Source of the DNA: Pseudomonas fluorescens
Lineage (GTDB): Bacteria; Pseudomonadota; Gammaproteobacteria; Pseudomonadales; Pseudomonadaceae
DNA: 64,000 bases
Reading direction: 5' to 3'
NCBI RefSeq assembly: GCF_001902145.1
Contig: NZ_MRST01000019.1
Coordinates: 204,223-268,222, forward strand
A program made the position numbers and the translations under genes. Under the pieces are notes generated by a model. It did no database searches. It was given only the letters and a program-made list of their open reading frames with translations, and was not told where the DNA came from. This document shows, piece by piece, positions 1 to 8,142 of the stretch. Within the stretch, counting starts at the first letter, position 1; each line of letters starts with the position of its first letter.

Positions 1-76
1 GGCCTGCCCTCCTGCGGCATGCCGCGACACAAGCAGTGTCGTGGCCCAGTCGACGTTCTCGTCGACTACCCAGGCC
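1..76. other. multi-hairpin element at the window edge
   Basis: Bases 1-6 (GGCCTG) pair with 71-76 (CAGGCC). They enclose a GCGGCATGCCGC palindrome near 14-25, a CGACAC/GTGTCG hairpin (25-30 with 36-41) and a GTCGAC/GTCGAC hairpin (49-54 with 61-66). The arrangement resembles a multibranched RNA or a mobile palindromic element just upstream of the LOG gene. Its left end may be cut by the window, and I do not recognise the family. Confidence 0.35.
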
Positions 77-97
77 CTGTAAAGAAGGAGAAATTGA

Positions 98-1210
98 ATG
101 CCTCATGAATCGAATGATCTGTTGCTTCGTCATTTTGAAGAAAACGGGACCGACCTCACCCAGCAAGTCGACGCACAAATTCAGTTGATCGCCCCCAACA
201 GCCCGAATATCTCCCTTTATCGAGACATGATCCTCACCGTCCTGCGCATGGCCCAGGACGACCGTGATCGCTGGAACGCCAAGATCACCCTGCGTGCCAT
301 CCGTGAACTGGACCATGCCTTTCGGGTGCTCGAACAGTTCAAGGGCCGGCGCAAAGTCACGGTATTCGGCTCGGCACGTACGCCAGTGGAAAGCCCGCTG
401 TATGCGCTGGCCCGAGAGGTGGGTGCAGCGTTGGCGCGTTCCGACCTGATGGTCATCACCGGTGGCGGTGGCGGCATCATGGCCGCAGCCCACGAAGGCG
501 CGGGCCTGGAGCACAGCCTGGGGTTCAATATCACCCTGCCCTTTGAACAGCACGCCAACCCAACCATTGATGGCACCGACAACCTGCTGTCATTCCACTT
601 CTTCTTTACCCGTAAGTTGTTCTTCGTCAAGGAAGCCGACGCGCTGGTGTTGTGCCCTGGCGGTTTCGGCACCCTCGACGAGGCATTGGAAGTGCTGACC
701 CTGATCCAGACCGGCAAGAGCCCGCTGGTGCCGGTAGTGCTGCTGGATGCGCCGGGCGGTGGATTCTGGCAAGGCGCCCTGAATTTCATCCGCAGCCAGT
801 TGGAAGCCAATCGCTATATCCTGCCCACCGACCTCAAACTGGTCCGCCTGGTCTACAGCGCCGAAGAGGCCGTGGACGAAATCAACCAGTTCTACGCCAA
901 CTTCCACTCCACCCGCTGGCTAAAGCGTGAGTTTGTGGTGCGCATGACTCATCCCCTGAGTGATCGCGCCCTGGCCCATATGCAGCAAGCGTTTGCCAGC
1001 CTGCGGCTCAGTGGCGAGTTCCAGCAATTCGCCTATACCGGCGAAGACCATGACGAACCGAGGTTCAGCCATTTGACGCGCCTGGTGTTCAATTTCAACG
1101 GCCGTGATCAGGGGCGACTGCGGGAGTTGGTGGATTACATCAACCTGCCGGAGAACTGGGCGCAGGCTCAGGGCAAGGCGCAGCAACGGATGACGCCAGA
1201 GACAGCGTGA
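98..1210 (+). CDS. LOG family (TIGR00730) Rossmann-fold protein, probable nucleotide 5'-monophosphate nucleosidase
   Basis: This 370-residue cytoplasmic protein has the lysine-decarboxylase-like/LOG fold. VFGSAR near residue 88 starts the Rossmann region, TGGGGGIM (121-128) forms the glycine loop, and PGGFGTLDE (187-195) is the diagnostic PGGxGTxxE motif that carries the catalytic glutamate and binds phosphoribosyl. Family members hydrolyse the N-glycosidic bond of nucleoside monophosphates, giving a free base and ribose 5-phosphate. It is longer than plant LOG proteins (about 200 residues) and shorter than E. coli PpnN (about 450), with added segments at both ends. A GAAGGAG ribosome site precedes the ATG. 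It converges on recX across a shared terminator. The exact substrate cannot be read from sequence. Confidence 0.88.
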   Translation: MPHESNDLLLRHFEENGTDLTQQVDAQIQLIAPNSPNISLYRDMILTVLRMAQDDRDRWNAKITLRAIRELDHAFRVLEQFKGRRKVTVFGSARTPVESPLYALAREVGAALARSDLMVITGGGGGIMAAAHEGAGLEHSLGFNITLPFEQHANPTIDGTDNLLSFHFFFTRKLFFVKEADALVLCPGGFGTLDEALEVLTLIQTGKSPLVPVVLLDAPGGGFWQGALNFIRSQLEANRYILPTDLKLVRLVYSAEEAVDEINQFYANFHSTRWLKREFVVRMTHPLSDRALAHMQQAFASLRLSGEFQQFAYTGEDHDEPRFSHLTRLVFNFNGRDQGRLRELVDYINLPENWAQAQGKAQQRMTPETA

Positions 1211-1223
1211 TTTTTTGCAGACG

Positions 1224-1258
1224 AAAAAAAGGCCCACTATTTTCATAGTGGGCCTTTT
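1224..1258. terminator. bidirectional intrinsic terminator between the LOG gene and recX
   Basis: A GGCCCACTAT/ATAGTGGGCC stem lies between an A-tract on the left and a T-tract on the right. It can therefore end transcripts from both convergent genes. Confidence 0.9.
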
Positions 1259-1270
1259 GTTTTTTGGCGT

Positions 1271-1738
1271 TCAGTCGTCCATATCCCGACCGCTCAACAA
1301 GCGGCTGATCATGTCCATCGAAAACCCGCGATAACTCAAGAAACGACCTTGCTTCGCACGCTCCTTCGCATCTATAGGAAGATGCCCCGCAAACTTGCGA
1401 CGCCAGGTTTCCTCCAACTGCGACTGCCAACTGATACCGCACTCACGTAGCGCGAGGTCAATATCGGCACGTTGCAGTCCACGTTGGCTCAACTCTTCGC
1501 GAATCCGCGCAGGGCCGTAACCGGAGCGTGCGCGGTAAGACACAAAGCTTTCAAGGTAACGGGCTTCCGACAACAGCCCTTCTTCCGTCAACCGGTCGAG
1601 GGCTGTTTCGATCATTTCAGGCTCTGCGCCGCGCTGGCGCAACTTACGTGTCAGCTCGACTCGACCATGCTCGCGGCGAGCGAGCAGGTCCATTGCAGTG
1701 CGCCGAACAGCGACGAGTGTATCCAGTACAACAGTCAT
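1271..1738 (-). CDS. recX: RecX, regulatory protein of RecA
   Basis: The 155-residue helical protein has the RecX three-helix repeats. Recognisable pieces are [16 protein letters not shown] near residue 18 and [31 protein letters not shown] in the middle. RecX binds inside the RecA filament groove, caps filament growth and inhibits ATPase and strand exchange. It starts 8 bp after the recA stop codon, on the same strand, so the two are very probably co-transcribed from the SOS-controlled recA promoter. Length and neighbour are as expected for Pseudomonas. Confidence 0.96.
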   Translation of the reverse strand: MTVVLDTLVAVRRTAMDLLARREHGRVELTRKLRQRGAEPEMIETALDRLTEEGLLSEARYLESFVSYRARSGYGPARIREELSQRGLQRADIDLALRECGISWQSQLEETWRRKFAGHLPIDAKERAKQGRFLSYRGFSMDMISRLLSGRDMDD

Positions 1739-1746
1739 CGTTTGCT

Positions 1747-2805
1747 TCAGATGTCAGTATCGGCTTCTTCCATCTCGTCAACCGGCTCGCGGTTAGCGGC
1801 AGCTTTCACGTCCGGCGCCGGGGTCAACAGCTTGTCGCGAATCTGCTTCTCAAGCGTGGCAGCGATATCCGGATTGTCCGCCAGGAACTTGGCCGAGTTG
1901 GCCTTGCCCTGACCGATCTTGCTGCCGTTGTAGGCATACCAGGCACCAGACTTCTCGACGAAACCGTGCAGTACGCCCAGGTCGATCATCTCGCCGTTCA
2001 GGTAAATACCCTTACCGTAGAGAATCTGGAACTCTGCTTGACGGAATGGCGGCGCCACTTTGTTCTTCACGACCTTGACGCGGGTTTCGCTACCCACCAC
2101 TTCGTCGCCTTCCTTCACCGCGCCGGTACGGCGGATATCCAGACGGACCGAAGCGTAGAACTTCAGCGCGTTACCACCGGTGGTGGTTTCCGGGCTACCG
2201 AACATCACGCCGATCTTCATACGGATCTGGTTGATGAAGATCACCAGGCAGTTGGCGTTCTTGATGTTACCGGTGATTTTACGCAGCGCCTGAGACATCA
2301 GGCGGGCTTGCAGGCCCACGTGCATGTCGCCCATTTCGCCTTCGATTTCAGCCTTGGGCACCAGTGCAGCCACGGAGTCGACCACGATCACGTCGATGGC
2401 GTTGGAGCGCACCAGCATGTCGGTGATTTCCAGGGCTTGCTCGCCGGTATCCGGCTGGGAAACCAGCAGATCATCAACGTTGACGCCCAGCTTGCCGGCG
2501 TATTCAGGATCCAGGGCGTGCTCGGCGTCGACGAACGCACAGGTGGCGCCCATTTTCTGCGCCTGGGCAATCACCGACAGGGTCAGGGTGGTTTTACCGG
2601 AAGATTCAGGACCGTAGATCTCAACGATACGGCCTTTTGGCAGGCCGCCAATGCCGAGCGCGATGTCCAGACCCAGAGAGCCAGTGGAAATAGCCGGGAT
2701 CGCCTGACGGTCGTGATCGCCCATACGCATTACGGCACCCTTGCCGAATTGACGTTCGATCTGACCCAGGGCCGCAGCCAAGGCTTTCTTCTTGTTGTCG
2801 TCCAT
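1747..2805 (-). CDS. recA: RecA recombinase / SOS co-protease
   Basis: RecA forms ATP-dependent filaments on single-stranded DNA, drives homologous recombination and stimulates self-cleavage of LexA and related phage repressors. The 352-residue product begins MDDNKKKAL and has Walker A GPESSGKT at 65-72, the conserved core with [14 protein letters not shown], and an acidic C-terminus. The open frame continues 5' into cinA, but the ATG at 2805 is chosen because it gives the standard N-terminus and is preceded by GAGGA. A LexA box lies 40 bp upstream. The tailocin repressor at 16587-17321 is a likely cleavage client. Confidence 0.99.
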   Translation of the reverse strand: MDDNKKKALAAALGQIERQFGKGAVMRMGDHDRQAIPAISTGSLGLDIALGIGGLPKGRIVEIYGPESSGKTTLTLSVIAQAQKMGATCAFVDAEHALDPEYAGKLGVNVDDLLVSQPDTGEQALEITDMLVRSNAIDVIVVDSVAALVPKAEIEGEMGDMHVGLQARLMSQALRKITGNIKNANCLVIFINQIRMKIGVMFGSPETTTGGNALKFYASVRLDIRRTGAVKEGDEVVGSETRVKVVKNKVAPPFRQAEFQILYGKGIYLNGEMIDLGVLHGFVEKSGAWYAYNGSKIGQGKANSAKFLADNPDIAATLEKQIRDKLLTPAPDVKAAANREPVDEMEEADTDI

Positions 2806-2845
2806 TAAAGTCCTCACGTAATCAATAAGGCCTGACGGCCAACAC

Positions 2846-2861
2846 CTGTATAAGTAGACAG
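2846..2861 (-). promoter_or_regulatory. LexA (SOS) box of recA
   Basis: CTGTATAAGTAGACAG fits the LexA consensus CTG-N10-CAG with an AT-rich centre. It lies between the cinA stop and the recA start, where the recA promoter is expected. Confidence 0.93.
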
Positions 2862-2888
2862 TATTGTTCCACAAAGATCCGAGATCGC

Positions 2889-3389
2889 CTACCCCTGATT
2901 GTCTATTTCTGCTGCAGCTCGTCGCAACAAGCCCTCCAGCGCGGCTTTTACCGTTTGTCGGCGGACCTCGTCGCGGTTGCCGGGGAAGTGCGCAAGCTCG
3001 GTCGTCACCTCTTCGCCCACGGCAAAAGCCAGCCAAACGGTGCCCACCGGCTTGTCCGGCGAGCCGCCATCCGGGCCGGCGACACCGCTGACCGCCACGG
3101 CAAACCGCGCCAGGCTTTTTTCCTGCGCGCCGCGGGCCATCGCTTCCACCACTTCCTGGCTGACGGCGCCGACTTTGGCGAACAGCTTTTCCGGCACATT
3201 CAACTGCCGGGTCTTCTGTCGGTTGGAATAAGTGACATAACCCGCCTCGAACCAGGCCGAACTGCCCGGGATCCGCGTGATAGCTTCGGCAATACCGCCG
3301 CCGGTACAGGACTCGGCAGTGGTGACGTGGGCACTGAGCACCTGCAAACGGCGACCCAGTTCGGCAGCCAGTTGAGTGATTTCCTTCAC
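2889..3389 (-). CDS. cinA: CinA-family nicotinamide-nucleotide amidohydrolase (PncC domain)
   Basis: The 166-residue protein is the C-terminal amidohydrolase domain of CinA standing alone. Family members convert nicotinamide mononucleotide to nicotinate mononucleotide plus ammonia in NAD recycling. Visible motifs are [16 protein letters not shown] near residue 24, YVTYSN near 50 and [21 protein letters not shown] near 100. The N-terminal MoaB/ADP-ribose domain of full-length CinA is absent, as in other pseudomonads. The start is GTG with GGAG 7 bases upstream. The tailocin lies immediately upstream and recA downstream, so this gene marks one flank of the mutS-cinA insertion locus. Confidence 0.93.
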   Translation of the reverse strand: MKEITQLAAELGRRLQVLSAHVTTAESCTGGGIAEAITRIPGSSAWFEAGYVTYSNRQKTRQLNVPEKLFAKVGAVSQEVVEAMARGAQEKSLARFAVAVSGVAGPDGGSPDKPVGTVWLAFAVGEEVTTELAHFPGNRDEVRRQTVKAALEGLLRRAAAEIDNQG

Positions 3390-3470
3390 GGTCGTCTCCA
3401 GGAATGGGCGGGGGTCTGCCTACCCTACAGGAGCCCATCGACCATGCAAGGTACAGAGTGCATCAAGAGG

Positions 3471-3965
3471 CTAATGCGCGACGGCCTGCACGTAGGCCTG
3501 GCAAGCACGCAAGGCGATCAGGGCGTTATCGCCGTCGTCGGTGATACGGATAATTCGCTGAGCATGCGCCGGGTCAAGTCGGGCTCGCGAGGTTGCATGA
3601 ACCACGCCGCCGGCGCTGGGGGCGGCAGGCACTGTGCAGCCAATGGCGACGGTGTCGAGAAGGACTGACAGCCGCACATCAGCAGTGGCCAGGCGATCAC
3701 GCAGAGCAGCTTGGTTACGCTGGGCATCGTTCAATTCCTGAATGTGTTGGTGGTCGCTAGTAGAGAGCTGTTGTTCAAGGGCCAGGCGCTTGGCCTGTTC
3801 AGCCTGTTGCAGATGAAGGATTGCCTGGCTTTGCTCGCTGAGCTCCTGCGCGTGGACCACCGATTGCAGCTCCAATTGCGCCCCGTATCGCCACGCCTGC
3901 ACCTGCCACACAAGCGCCATGAGTAGGCATACGCCGATCAAGCGAAACGCACCTAGGAAACGCAT
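3471..3965 (-). CDS. Rz-like i-spanin (tailocin lysis)
   Basis: The 164-residue protein starts MRFLGAFRLIGVCLLMALVWQVQAW, a single N-terminal membrane anchor. A Gln/Glu/Leu-rich coiled-coil follows at about residues 30-95 (many QQAEQ and LEQQL units). This is the Rz architecture: an inner-membrane spanin subunit that pairs with Rz1 to fuse inner and outer membranes after the endolysin has cut the wall. The longer open frame begins inside the endolysin gene; the ATG at 3965 overlaps the endolysin end by 13 bp and places the anchor at the N-terminus. A separate lipoprotein frame is nested inside it. Confidence 0.78.
   Translation of the reverse strand: MRFLGAFRLIGVCLLMALVWQVQAWRYGAQLELQSVVHAQELSEQSQAILHLQQAEQAKRLALEQQLSTSDHQHIQELNDAQRNQAALRDRLATADVRLSVLLDTVAIGCTVPAAPSAGGVVHATSRARLDPAHAQRIIRITDDGDNALIALRACQAYVQAVAH
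3518..3727 (-). CDS. Rz1-like o-spanin lipoprotein nested in Rz
   Basis: The 69-residue frame lies wholly within the Rz gene in another frame, as in phage lambda. It begins MPSVTKLLCVIAWPLLMCGC, a lipoprotein signal in which Cys20 would be lipidated. The mature part is rich in proline (PPPAPAAW), typical of Rz1. It would sit in the outer membrane and bind the Rz C-terminus. The -3 lipobox position is Met rather than Leu, a tolerated variation. The call rests on architecture and position. Confidence 0.72.
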   Translation of the reverse strand: MPSVTKLLCVIAWPLLMCGCQSFSTPSPLAAQCLPPPAPAAWFMQPREPDLTRRMLSELSVSPTTAITP

Positions 3966-4510
3966 AGCACCGCCTTCGCCCGCGCCCACAACTGCAAACG
4001 GTCCTCCAGCCCGTTGAGGCCGCCGTTGATGCGACGCGTGATGGCGGTGAACTGCCCTTTGTCGGCGAGCTCGTTGAGGCCGTTGCTTTGCCAGAACCAG
4101 GCGGCGGATTCGCAGGCCCATTGCGGTTGTTCCAGCAGTTGCGGCTGGAGCAACAGGCGATCATCGCCGAACAGCGCCTGGCTGCACGCCATGTAATTGC
4201 GGCGCCCGGTTATCTGGATCAGCCCCCTGCCACGATACTTTTGTCCATCTCCGTCCGCTTCGGGGGTGTTGCCCAGGCGTGCGGCCAAGGTGCCGGTGTC
4301 GTATTTGCTCAGGTACTGATCACTGCCCAACTCTCGTAAATAGAACAACTGACCCGATTCATGGCCGACTTGGGCAAGGAATGCGGCAGTGCGCTCGGGT
4401 GTGGTGATTTGGTAATGAGACATGGCCGTGTTTAAGGTCGAAATGAAAACGCCCGCCTTGAGGCGGGAGTTTGGTAATACTTTAATTAGCTGTTGCTCAG
4501 ACACCACCAT
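3953..4510 (-). CDS. GH19 chitinase-like endolysin of the tailocin
   Basis: The 185-residue protein is a glycoside hydrolase family 19 lysozyme that cuts peptidoglycan glycan strands to release tailocin particles. FLAQVGHESGQ (44-54) carries the putative catalytic Glu51, and KYRGRGLIQITGRRNY (91-106) and RRINGGLNG near 160 are conserved GH19 segments. There is no signal peptide, so export through the holin is expected. The ATG is preceded by GGAGGAGGG. It lies downstream of the tail genes and overlaps Rz, giving an endolysin-Rz-Rz1 cassette at the end of the operon; the holin is at the other end. Confidence 0.92.
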   Translation of the reverse strand: MVVSEQQLIKVLPNSRLKAGVFISTLNTAMSHYQITTPERTAAFLAQVGHESGQLFYLRELGSDQYLSKYDTGTLAARLGNTPEADGDGQKYRGRGLIQITGRRNYMACSQALFGDDRLLLQPQLLEQPQWACESAAWFWQSNGLNELADKGQFTAITRRINGGLNGLEDRLQLWARAKAVLCVS

Positions 4511-4552
4511 GCAACCCTCCTCCTTGGGGTCAAGTTTTCAATGAAACACGAC

Positions 4553-4687
4553 TCAGGCGTATTTTTCATTCAGTGCATACAAGATCGCGCACGTTTCTGA
4601 ATCAAGCACACCGTCATAGTTTTCAGGGCGAAAGTGCAGTTGAAAAGCACTCAGTGCAGTGTCCTGGACGTAAGCGGGTCTGAACAA
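4553..4687 (-). CDS. small protein (44 aa) in phase after gpD
   Basis: A 44-codon frame with a TTG start reads MFRPAYVQDTALSAF and ends LYALNEKYA. It starts two codons after the TGA of the gpD-like gene and is in the same frame, so it would be translated by reinitiation or by stop-codon readthrough. AGGCG lies about 11 bases before the TTG. Codon use looks coding, and it fills the only sizeable gap between gpD and the endolysin. I do not recognise the family. Confidence 0.4.
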   Translation of the reverse strand: MFRPAYVQDTALSAFQLHFRPENYDGVLDSETCAILYALNEKYA

Positions 4688-4693
4688 TGCGCG

Positions 4694-5710
4694 TCACGCC
4701 TGTTCCGCCAACCCACCAGCCATGATCGAACTGCGATACCCCGTCGCCGGGTCGCCAACGTGTGTCACCTTGGTGATCGACCAGCGCCCCTGCATGTACA
4801 CAGGCCAGGTGTCATCCAATACCAGCAACCCTTCGGCCGCCAGCAACGGGTTACCTGGGCACTCGATCTGTAACTTCAAGCCTTCACGGCCCACACGGCG
4901 CAGTTCGCCTTCGGCCACGGCGCGGGCTTCGGCTTCGTTCTGGCAGGGCTGGCGCAAGGTCTTGAACGGGGCGATCCCGACCTGGACCACGCGCTGCTTG
5001 CCGGCGGCGGCGTCCCACCATCTGACGCGGCTGCCCATGTATTTGGAGCGCGATTTTTCATCGAGCTTGGCGGTAATAAAGGCCTGGTCGCCCGGGCGGT
5101 TGTCGTGTGTCACGGACAGCTTCACTTCGGGCAACAGCTGACCGGTGAGTGACTTGGCCTGCCCCGCTTCGGCCAGCACATAGAGTTCATTGAACGGTTT
5201 GGTGACTGCGTTGTAACGCTTGGCCAGGCGGGTGATGAAGGCCATGTCGCTTTCGTTGGACTGGTCGATATGCTCAATCGCAATACCGTCCAGCGTCGGT
5301 GCCACACGCGGTGAAAAGCCGTGACGGCTGACCAGTTGGCGGAACAATGCGCCCAAGGTGGTCGGCCCATGGCTGGCGGAACGGCGCTGGCGGTAGCCGC
5401 TTTTATCCACCACGCTGAAGGGCGCAGCAGTGGCCACGATCATCAGGCGCATCGGAAACAGCACCGGGGTTCGCTGGGTGACGACAAACTCGCCTTTTTC
5501 CACCAGGCCGGTTTCCTGATAACCGACGCGCAGGCCGATCTTGCCGCTGAGGCTGGGCAAGCCTTCCAACCCCTCGATGTTGAGGGTCAGTTCCAGCCGA
5601 TCGGTCTCGATGCCCGCGGCATCGGTGTGGCTCCAGTGCATCAGGCGTTGATTGAGCAGCGCCGCATTGGCGCCGTAGAACTCCACGATCGGAGTGAATC
5701 CCTGTGTCAT
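4694..5710 (-). CDS. phage tail protein gpD / baseplate hub (late control D family)
   Basis: The 338-residue protein matches the P2 gpD family, related to VgrG/gp27. It forms the trimeric hub that joins the tube end to the spike. Visible features are GFTPIVEFYGANAALLNQRLMHWSHTDAAG at the N-terminus, the central LGALFRQLVSRHGFSP segment and a C-terminal SITKVTHVGDPATGYRSSI typical of the family. It follows gpX with a 9-bp gap in the conserved P2 order U-X-D. An in-phase small frame follows its TGA. Confidence 0.9.
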   Translation of the reverse strand: MTQGFTPIVEFYGANAALLNQRLMHWSHTDAAGIETDRLELTLNIEGLEGLPSLSGKIGLRVGYQETGLVEKGEFVVTQRTPVLFPMRLMIVATAAPFSVVDKSGYRQRRSASHGPTTLGALFRQLVSRHGFSPRVAPTLDGIAIEHIDQSNESDMAFITRLAKRYNAVTKPFNELYVLAEAGQAKSLTGQLLPEVKLSVTHDNRPGDQAFITAKLDEKSRSKYMGSRVRWWDAAAGKQRVVQVGIAPFKTLRQPCQNEAEARAVAEGELRRVGREGLKLQIECPGNPLLAAEGLLVLDDTWPVYMQGRWSITKVTHVGDPATGYRSSIMAGGLAEQA

Positions 5711-5719
5711 ACAGCCTCC

Positions 5720-5932
5720 TTAGTCCCAGGCCAGGACAGGACGTATGGCGGCCGGCCTGGCTAGCATCTCCGGCACGATCACCCATACGCCTGCGGGCAG
5801 TACCGGGCCGTATTCGGCAAGGTCCGGGTTCAAGCGCCAGAGGGTTTCTTCGGCCGCGTCATCGCAACGGCCCAACTCGCGGTAAAGCAACAGGTTGACC
5901 GAGTCACCGGCAATACTTCGCACTCTACGCAT
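5720..5932 (-). CDS. tail protein X (gpX, LysM-like)
   Basis: The 70-residue protein belongs to the P2 gpX family of short LysM-like tail proteins. It has DSVNLLLYRELGR, then TLWRLNPDLAEYGPVLPAGVWVIVP, where the NP-L-PAG pattern is typical. It lies between U and D and overlaps the 3' end of U by 8 bp, implying coupled translation. It is thought to act at the tail end with gpD. Confidence 0.9.
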   Translation of the reverse strand: MRRVRSIAGDSVNLLLYRELGRCDDAAEETLWRLNPDLAEYGPVLPAGVWVIVPEMLARPAAIRPVLAWD

Positions 5933-6311
5933 TGACGAATTCCTCCAATTCCAGGGTCCAGGTCATGACCATGGCAGTGCCGTCATCAATCACATTGCTC
6001 TGGCTTTCCATCACTGCATTGATCCGCCACTGGCCCCAGTTACGGCCGATGCCATCGACCAGCGGCAACGGCGCCCGCGCATTTTGCAGGGCGCGCAATT
6101 CGTCCAGGCGTTGCATCCCGACGGCGTACATGGCGGTGCCGCTGAATGTGAGTTTTTCCAGCTTCTGGCCGTTCTGCCGCGACTGGGGTTTGCTGGCAAT
6201 AATCGCCAGGTCGCTCCAACCGCCATCGCTGTTGCGCGTCAGTGTGGAATAGGCGAACCCCCGGGATAACCCAAAAATAAAGTCGCCCAGTACCATTTGT
6301 TGTCGCATCAA
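5925..6311 (-). CDS. tail protein U (gpU)
   Basis: The 128-residue protein matches the P2 gpU tail-completion/terminator family: MMRQQMVLGDFIFGLSRGFAYSTLTR at the N-terminus and SNVIDDGTAMVMTWTLELEEFV at the C-terminus. It starts inside the last codons of the tape measure gene (ATGA overlap) and ends inside gpX, so T-U-X-D is tightly coupled. Confidence 0.88.
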   Translation of the reverse strand: MMRQQMVLGDFIFGLSRGFAYSTLTRNSDGGWSDLAIIASKPQSRQNGQKLEKLTFSGTAMYAVGMQRLDELRALQNARAPLPLVDGIGRNWGQWRINAVMESQSNVIDDGTAMVMTWTLELEEFVNA

Positions 6312-8137
6312 TCACCTCCTGAGGGATCGGCCAGTGCCGCGTTGCGCCGCACGCTCAGGGAGTCGGTGAGCATAGGCACGCATTGGAACTGCAAGGCCTG
6401 GATCACTTGATTGACCACCTGCTGAGCGTCCGCCGGGTTGACGCCGGTGATCTGGATGCTCGGTGAGAGCGTGATCTGAACGTTGTCCGTTCGCGCGCTG
6501 CTGAGTTCTTTACTCAGCGCGTTTGGCGCAGGCAGACGATCACTTGAACCGAACAACTTGCCCCCAAGCCAGCTGCCTGCTTCGCTGCCGAGCAAGCCAC
6601 CGATGGCGCCGCCGACTGCGGTGCCGATACCCGGGAAAACCAGGGTGCCGAGAGCGGCGCCGGCGGACGCGCCGGCCCAGGCGCCACCGGCGGTGCTCAG
6701 GCCCGAACCGACAGCCTTGGCGTCGCCAGTGCGTACGCCCTGGATCACATCCACCGCGGTGTCGACATACTTGAGTGGGCCAAGGCGGCGGGCGCCGGCC
6801 AATCCCAATCTGCGCGCTGTTCCCAGTGGGCTGGCAGGTATCTTCAGCGGGCCAGGCAGAGGCTCACGCCTGATATCGCGAGTATTGGCCGGGGCAGTTA
6901 CCCGACCTTCGAAAGGCATGGGGATGAGCTTGCGCTCTACTGCTTCGATCAGCCCAGGGCCTTTGCTCGCTGTCGACGGGCCTGCGGATCGGTTCTTTGT
7001 TCGACTGTTCGTCAGGACTGCACGAGGTTGCAACCGCCGAGCCGGGCCACCGGCATCCAAGCCCAAAAACGGCGGAGGCAACATTGCTTTTGCATCACGT
7101 TCGAGGCTACTTAGAATCCGGGCAAACACACCGCCGTTCCTGCCTGCGGGCGATCGTTTGGTCGAAGCTGTCTTCGGTGAAAGCGGCTGTTTCTTTTGCC
7201 TGTTCTGCGAGCTTTGAGGGCTTCGAGATCTCTGCTGTTTTTGCGAGGTCGACTGACGAGGACTCTTTTTCCCGCGGGAGCCCTGCGAGCGCGAACGTCG
7301 ACTTCCAATGGGGCGCTCAGTTGCCGTCGCGCAGCAGCACGCTTTGCCTTTCTCGGAACCGCCATCCTTGAACAGCTTGCCAACACCGGGGAGCTTACCC
7401 AGCGTCGCATCGACCACGTTGCCGGCAACGCGGCTTTTTATCGTGTCTCCCAAACCTGAGAACAGTTCGGTAAACACCGGCGTAACAGCTCCAGCCGTTT
7501 TAATCGCGCTCGCCAGAACCGGTGAGTCTTCAGCGGCGACATTGGCGCTGTCCGTCAGGCTCGTCTTGGCTTTCAGCCAAAGCGATTCTCCCCAGACCGA
7601 TGTGGCATCCAGGGTCTTAGAGAAGCGTTTGCTGCTTTCGTTGGACTCCTCGCGCAGCACCTTTACTGACTTTTCCGACGTCGCGGCGTTGTCAAATTTC
7701 AAATGGCTGCCTGAATGCTGCAGCGCACTTGCCAGGTCTAGTATCTGGGCATTGCCCAGCGTCATGGCCTCGCGGGTATGGCGCAAATTCTCAGAGGTGG
7801 TCGAAGCGGATTCAGACACCGTCTTCGATTCTGTAGGCTCACCCACATTGGATGAGCGCACATCAACTGCCCTCAACGACGACAAGGCGGTGTCGAGAGA
7901 ATCCACACCCTCACGCAATGAGCCGAGCGACAGTGCCAGTTCATCAAGTTTCAGCGTTGCGTCGGTGAGCGCGGCAACTGTTCCGGACAAGGCAGCCAAA
8001 TCTGTTGACGGGGTAGAGCTGCCAGCCGACAACGCGCCAGGGCTGAGGATATCGGCGTCATGTGCGCCGTTTGTACTGCCGAACGCATCCCGGCCATTCC
8101 TGGCGGCGGCATAGGCGAGCGAATAATTGTCCTGCAT
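6308..8137 (-). CDS. tail tape measure protein
   Basis: The 609-residue protein occupies the tape measure position, after the chaperone E/E' and before U. Tape measure proteins thread the tube and set tail length. The N-terminal third is Ser/Thr- and Ala-rich and predicted helical, the middle is basic and Ser/Arg/Pro-rich, and about residues 480-530 hold a glycine-zipper stretch (GAALGTLVFPGIGTAVGG...GGLLGS) that could insert into membrane. The ORF between 6308 and 8137 is intact. Its 5' half has lower GC and poorer codon bias than the flanking tail genes, suggesting exchange. Identity is from context and composition. Confidence 0.8.
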   Translation of the reverse strand: MQDNYSLAYAAARNGRDAFGSTNGAHDADILSPGALSAGSSTPSTDLAALSGTVAALTDATLKLDELALSLGSLREGVDSLDTALSSLRAVDVRSSNVGEPTESKTVSESASTTSENLRHTREAMTLGNAQILDLASALQHSGSHLKFDNAATSEKSVKVLREESNESSKRFSKTLDATSVWGESLWLKAKTSLTDSANVAAEDSPVLASAIKTAGAVTPVFTELFSGLGDTIKSRVAGNVVDATLGKLPGVGKLFKDGGSEKGKACCCATATERPIGSRRSRSQGSRGKKSPRQSTSQKQQRSRSPQSSQNRQKKQPLSPKTASTKRSPAGRNGGVFARILSSLERDAKAMLPPPFLGLDAGGPARRLQPRAVLTNSRTKNRSAGPSTASKGPGLIEAVERKLIPMPFEGRVTAPANTRDIRREPLPGPLKIPASPLGTARRLGLAGARRLGPLKYVDTAVDVIQGVRTGDAKAVGSGLSTAGGAWAGASAGAALGTLVFPGIGTAVGGAIGGLLGSEAGSWLGGKLFGSSDRLPAPNALSKELSSARTDNVQITLSPSIQITGVNPADAQQVVNQVIQALQFQCVPMLTDSLSVRRNAALADPSGGD

Positions 8138-8142
8138 CCCGC

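Noticed and set aside
2806..3438. N-terminal extension of the recA frame to 563 residues
   Set aside because: The extra part runs antiphase through cinA; the ATG at 2805 gives the standard RecA N-terminus with a ribosome site and LexA box upstream.
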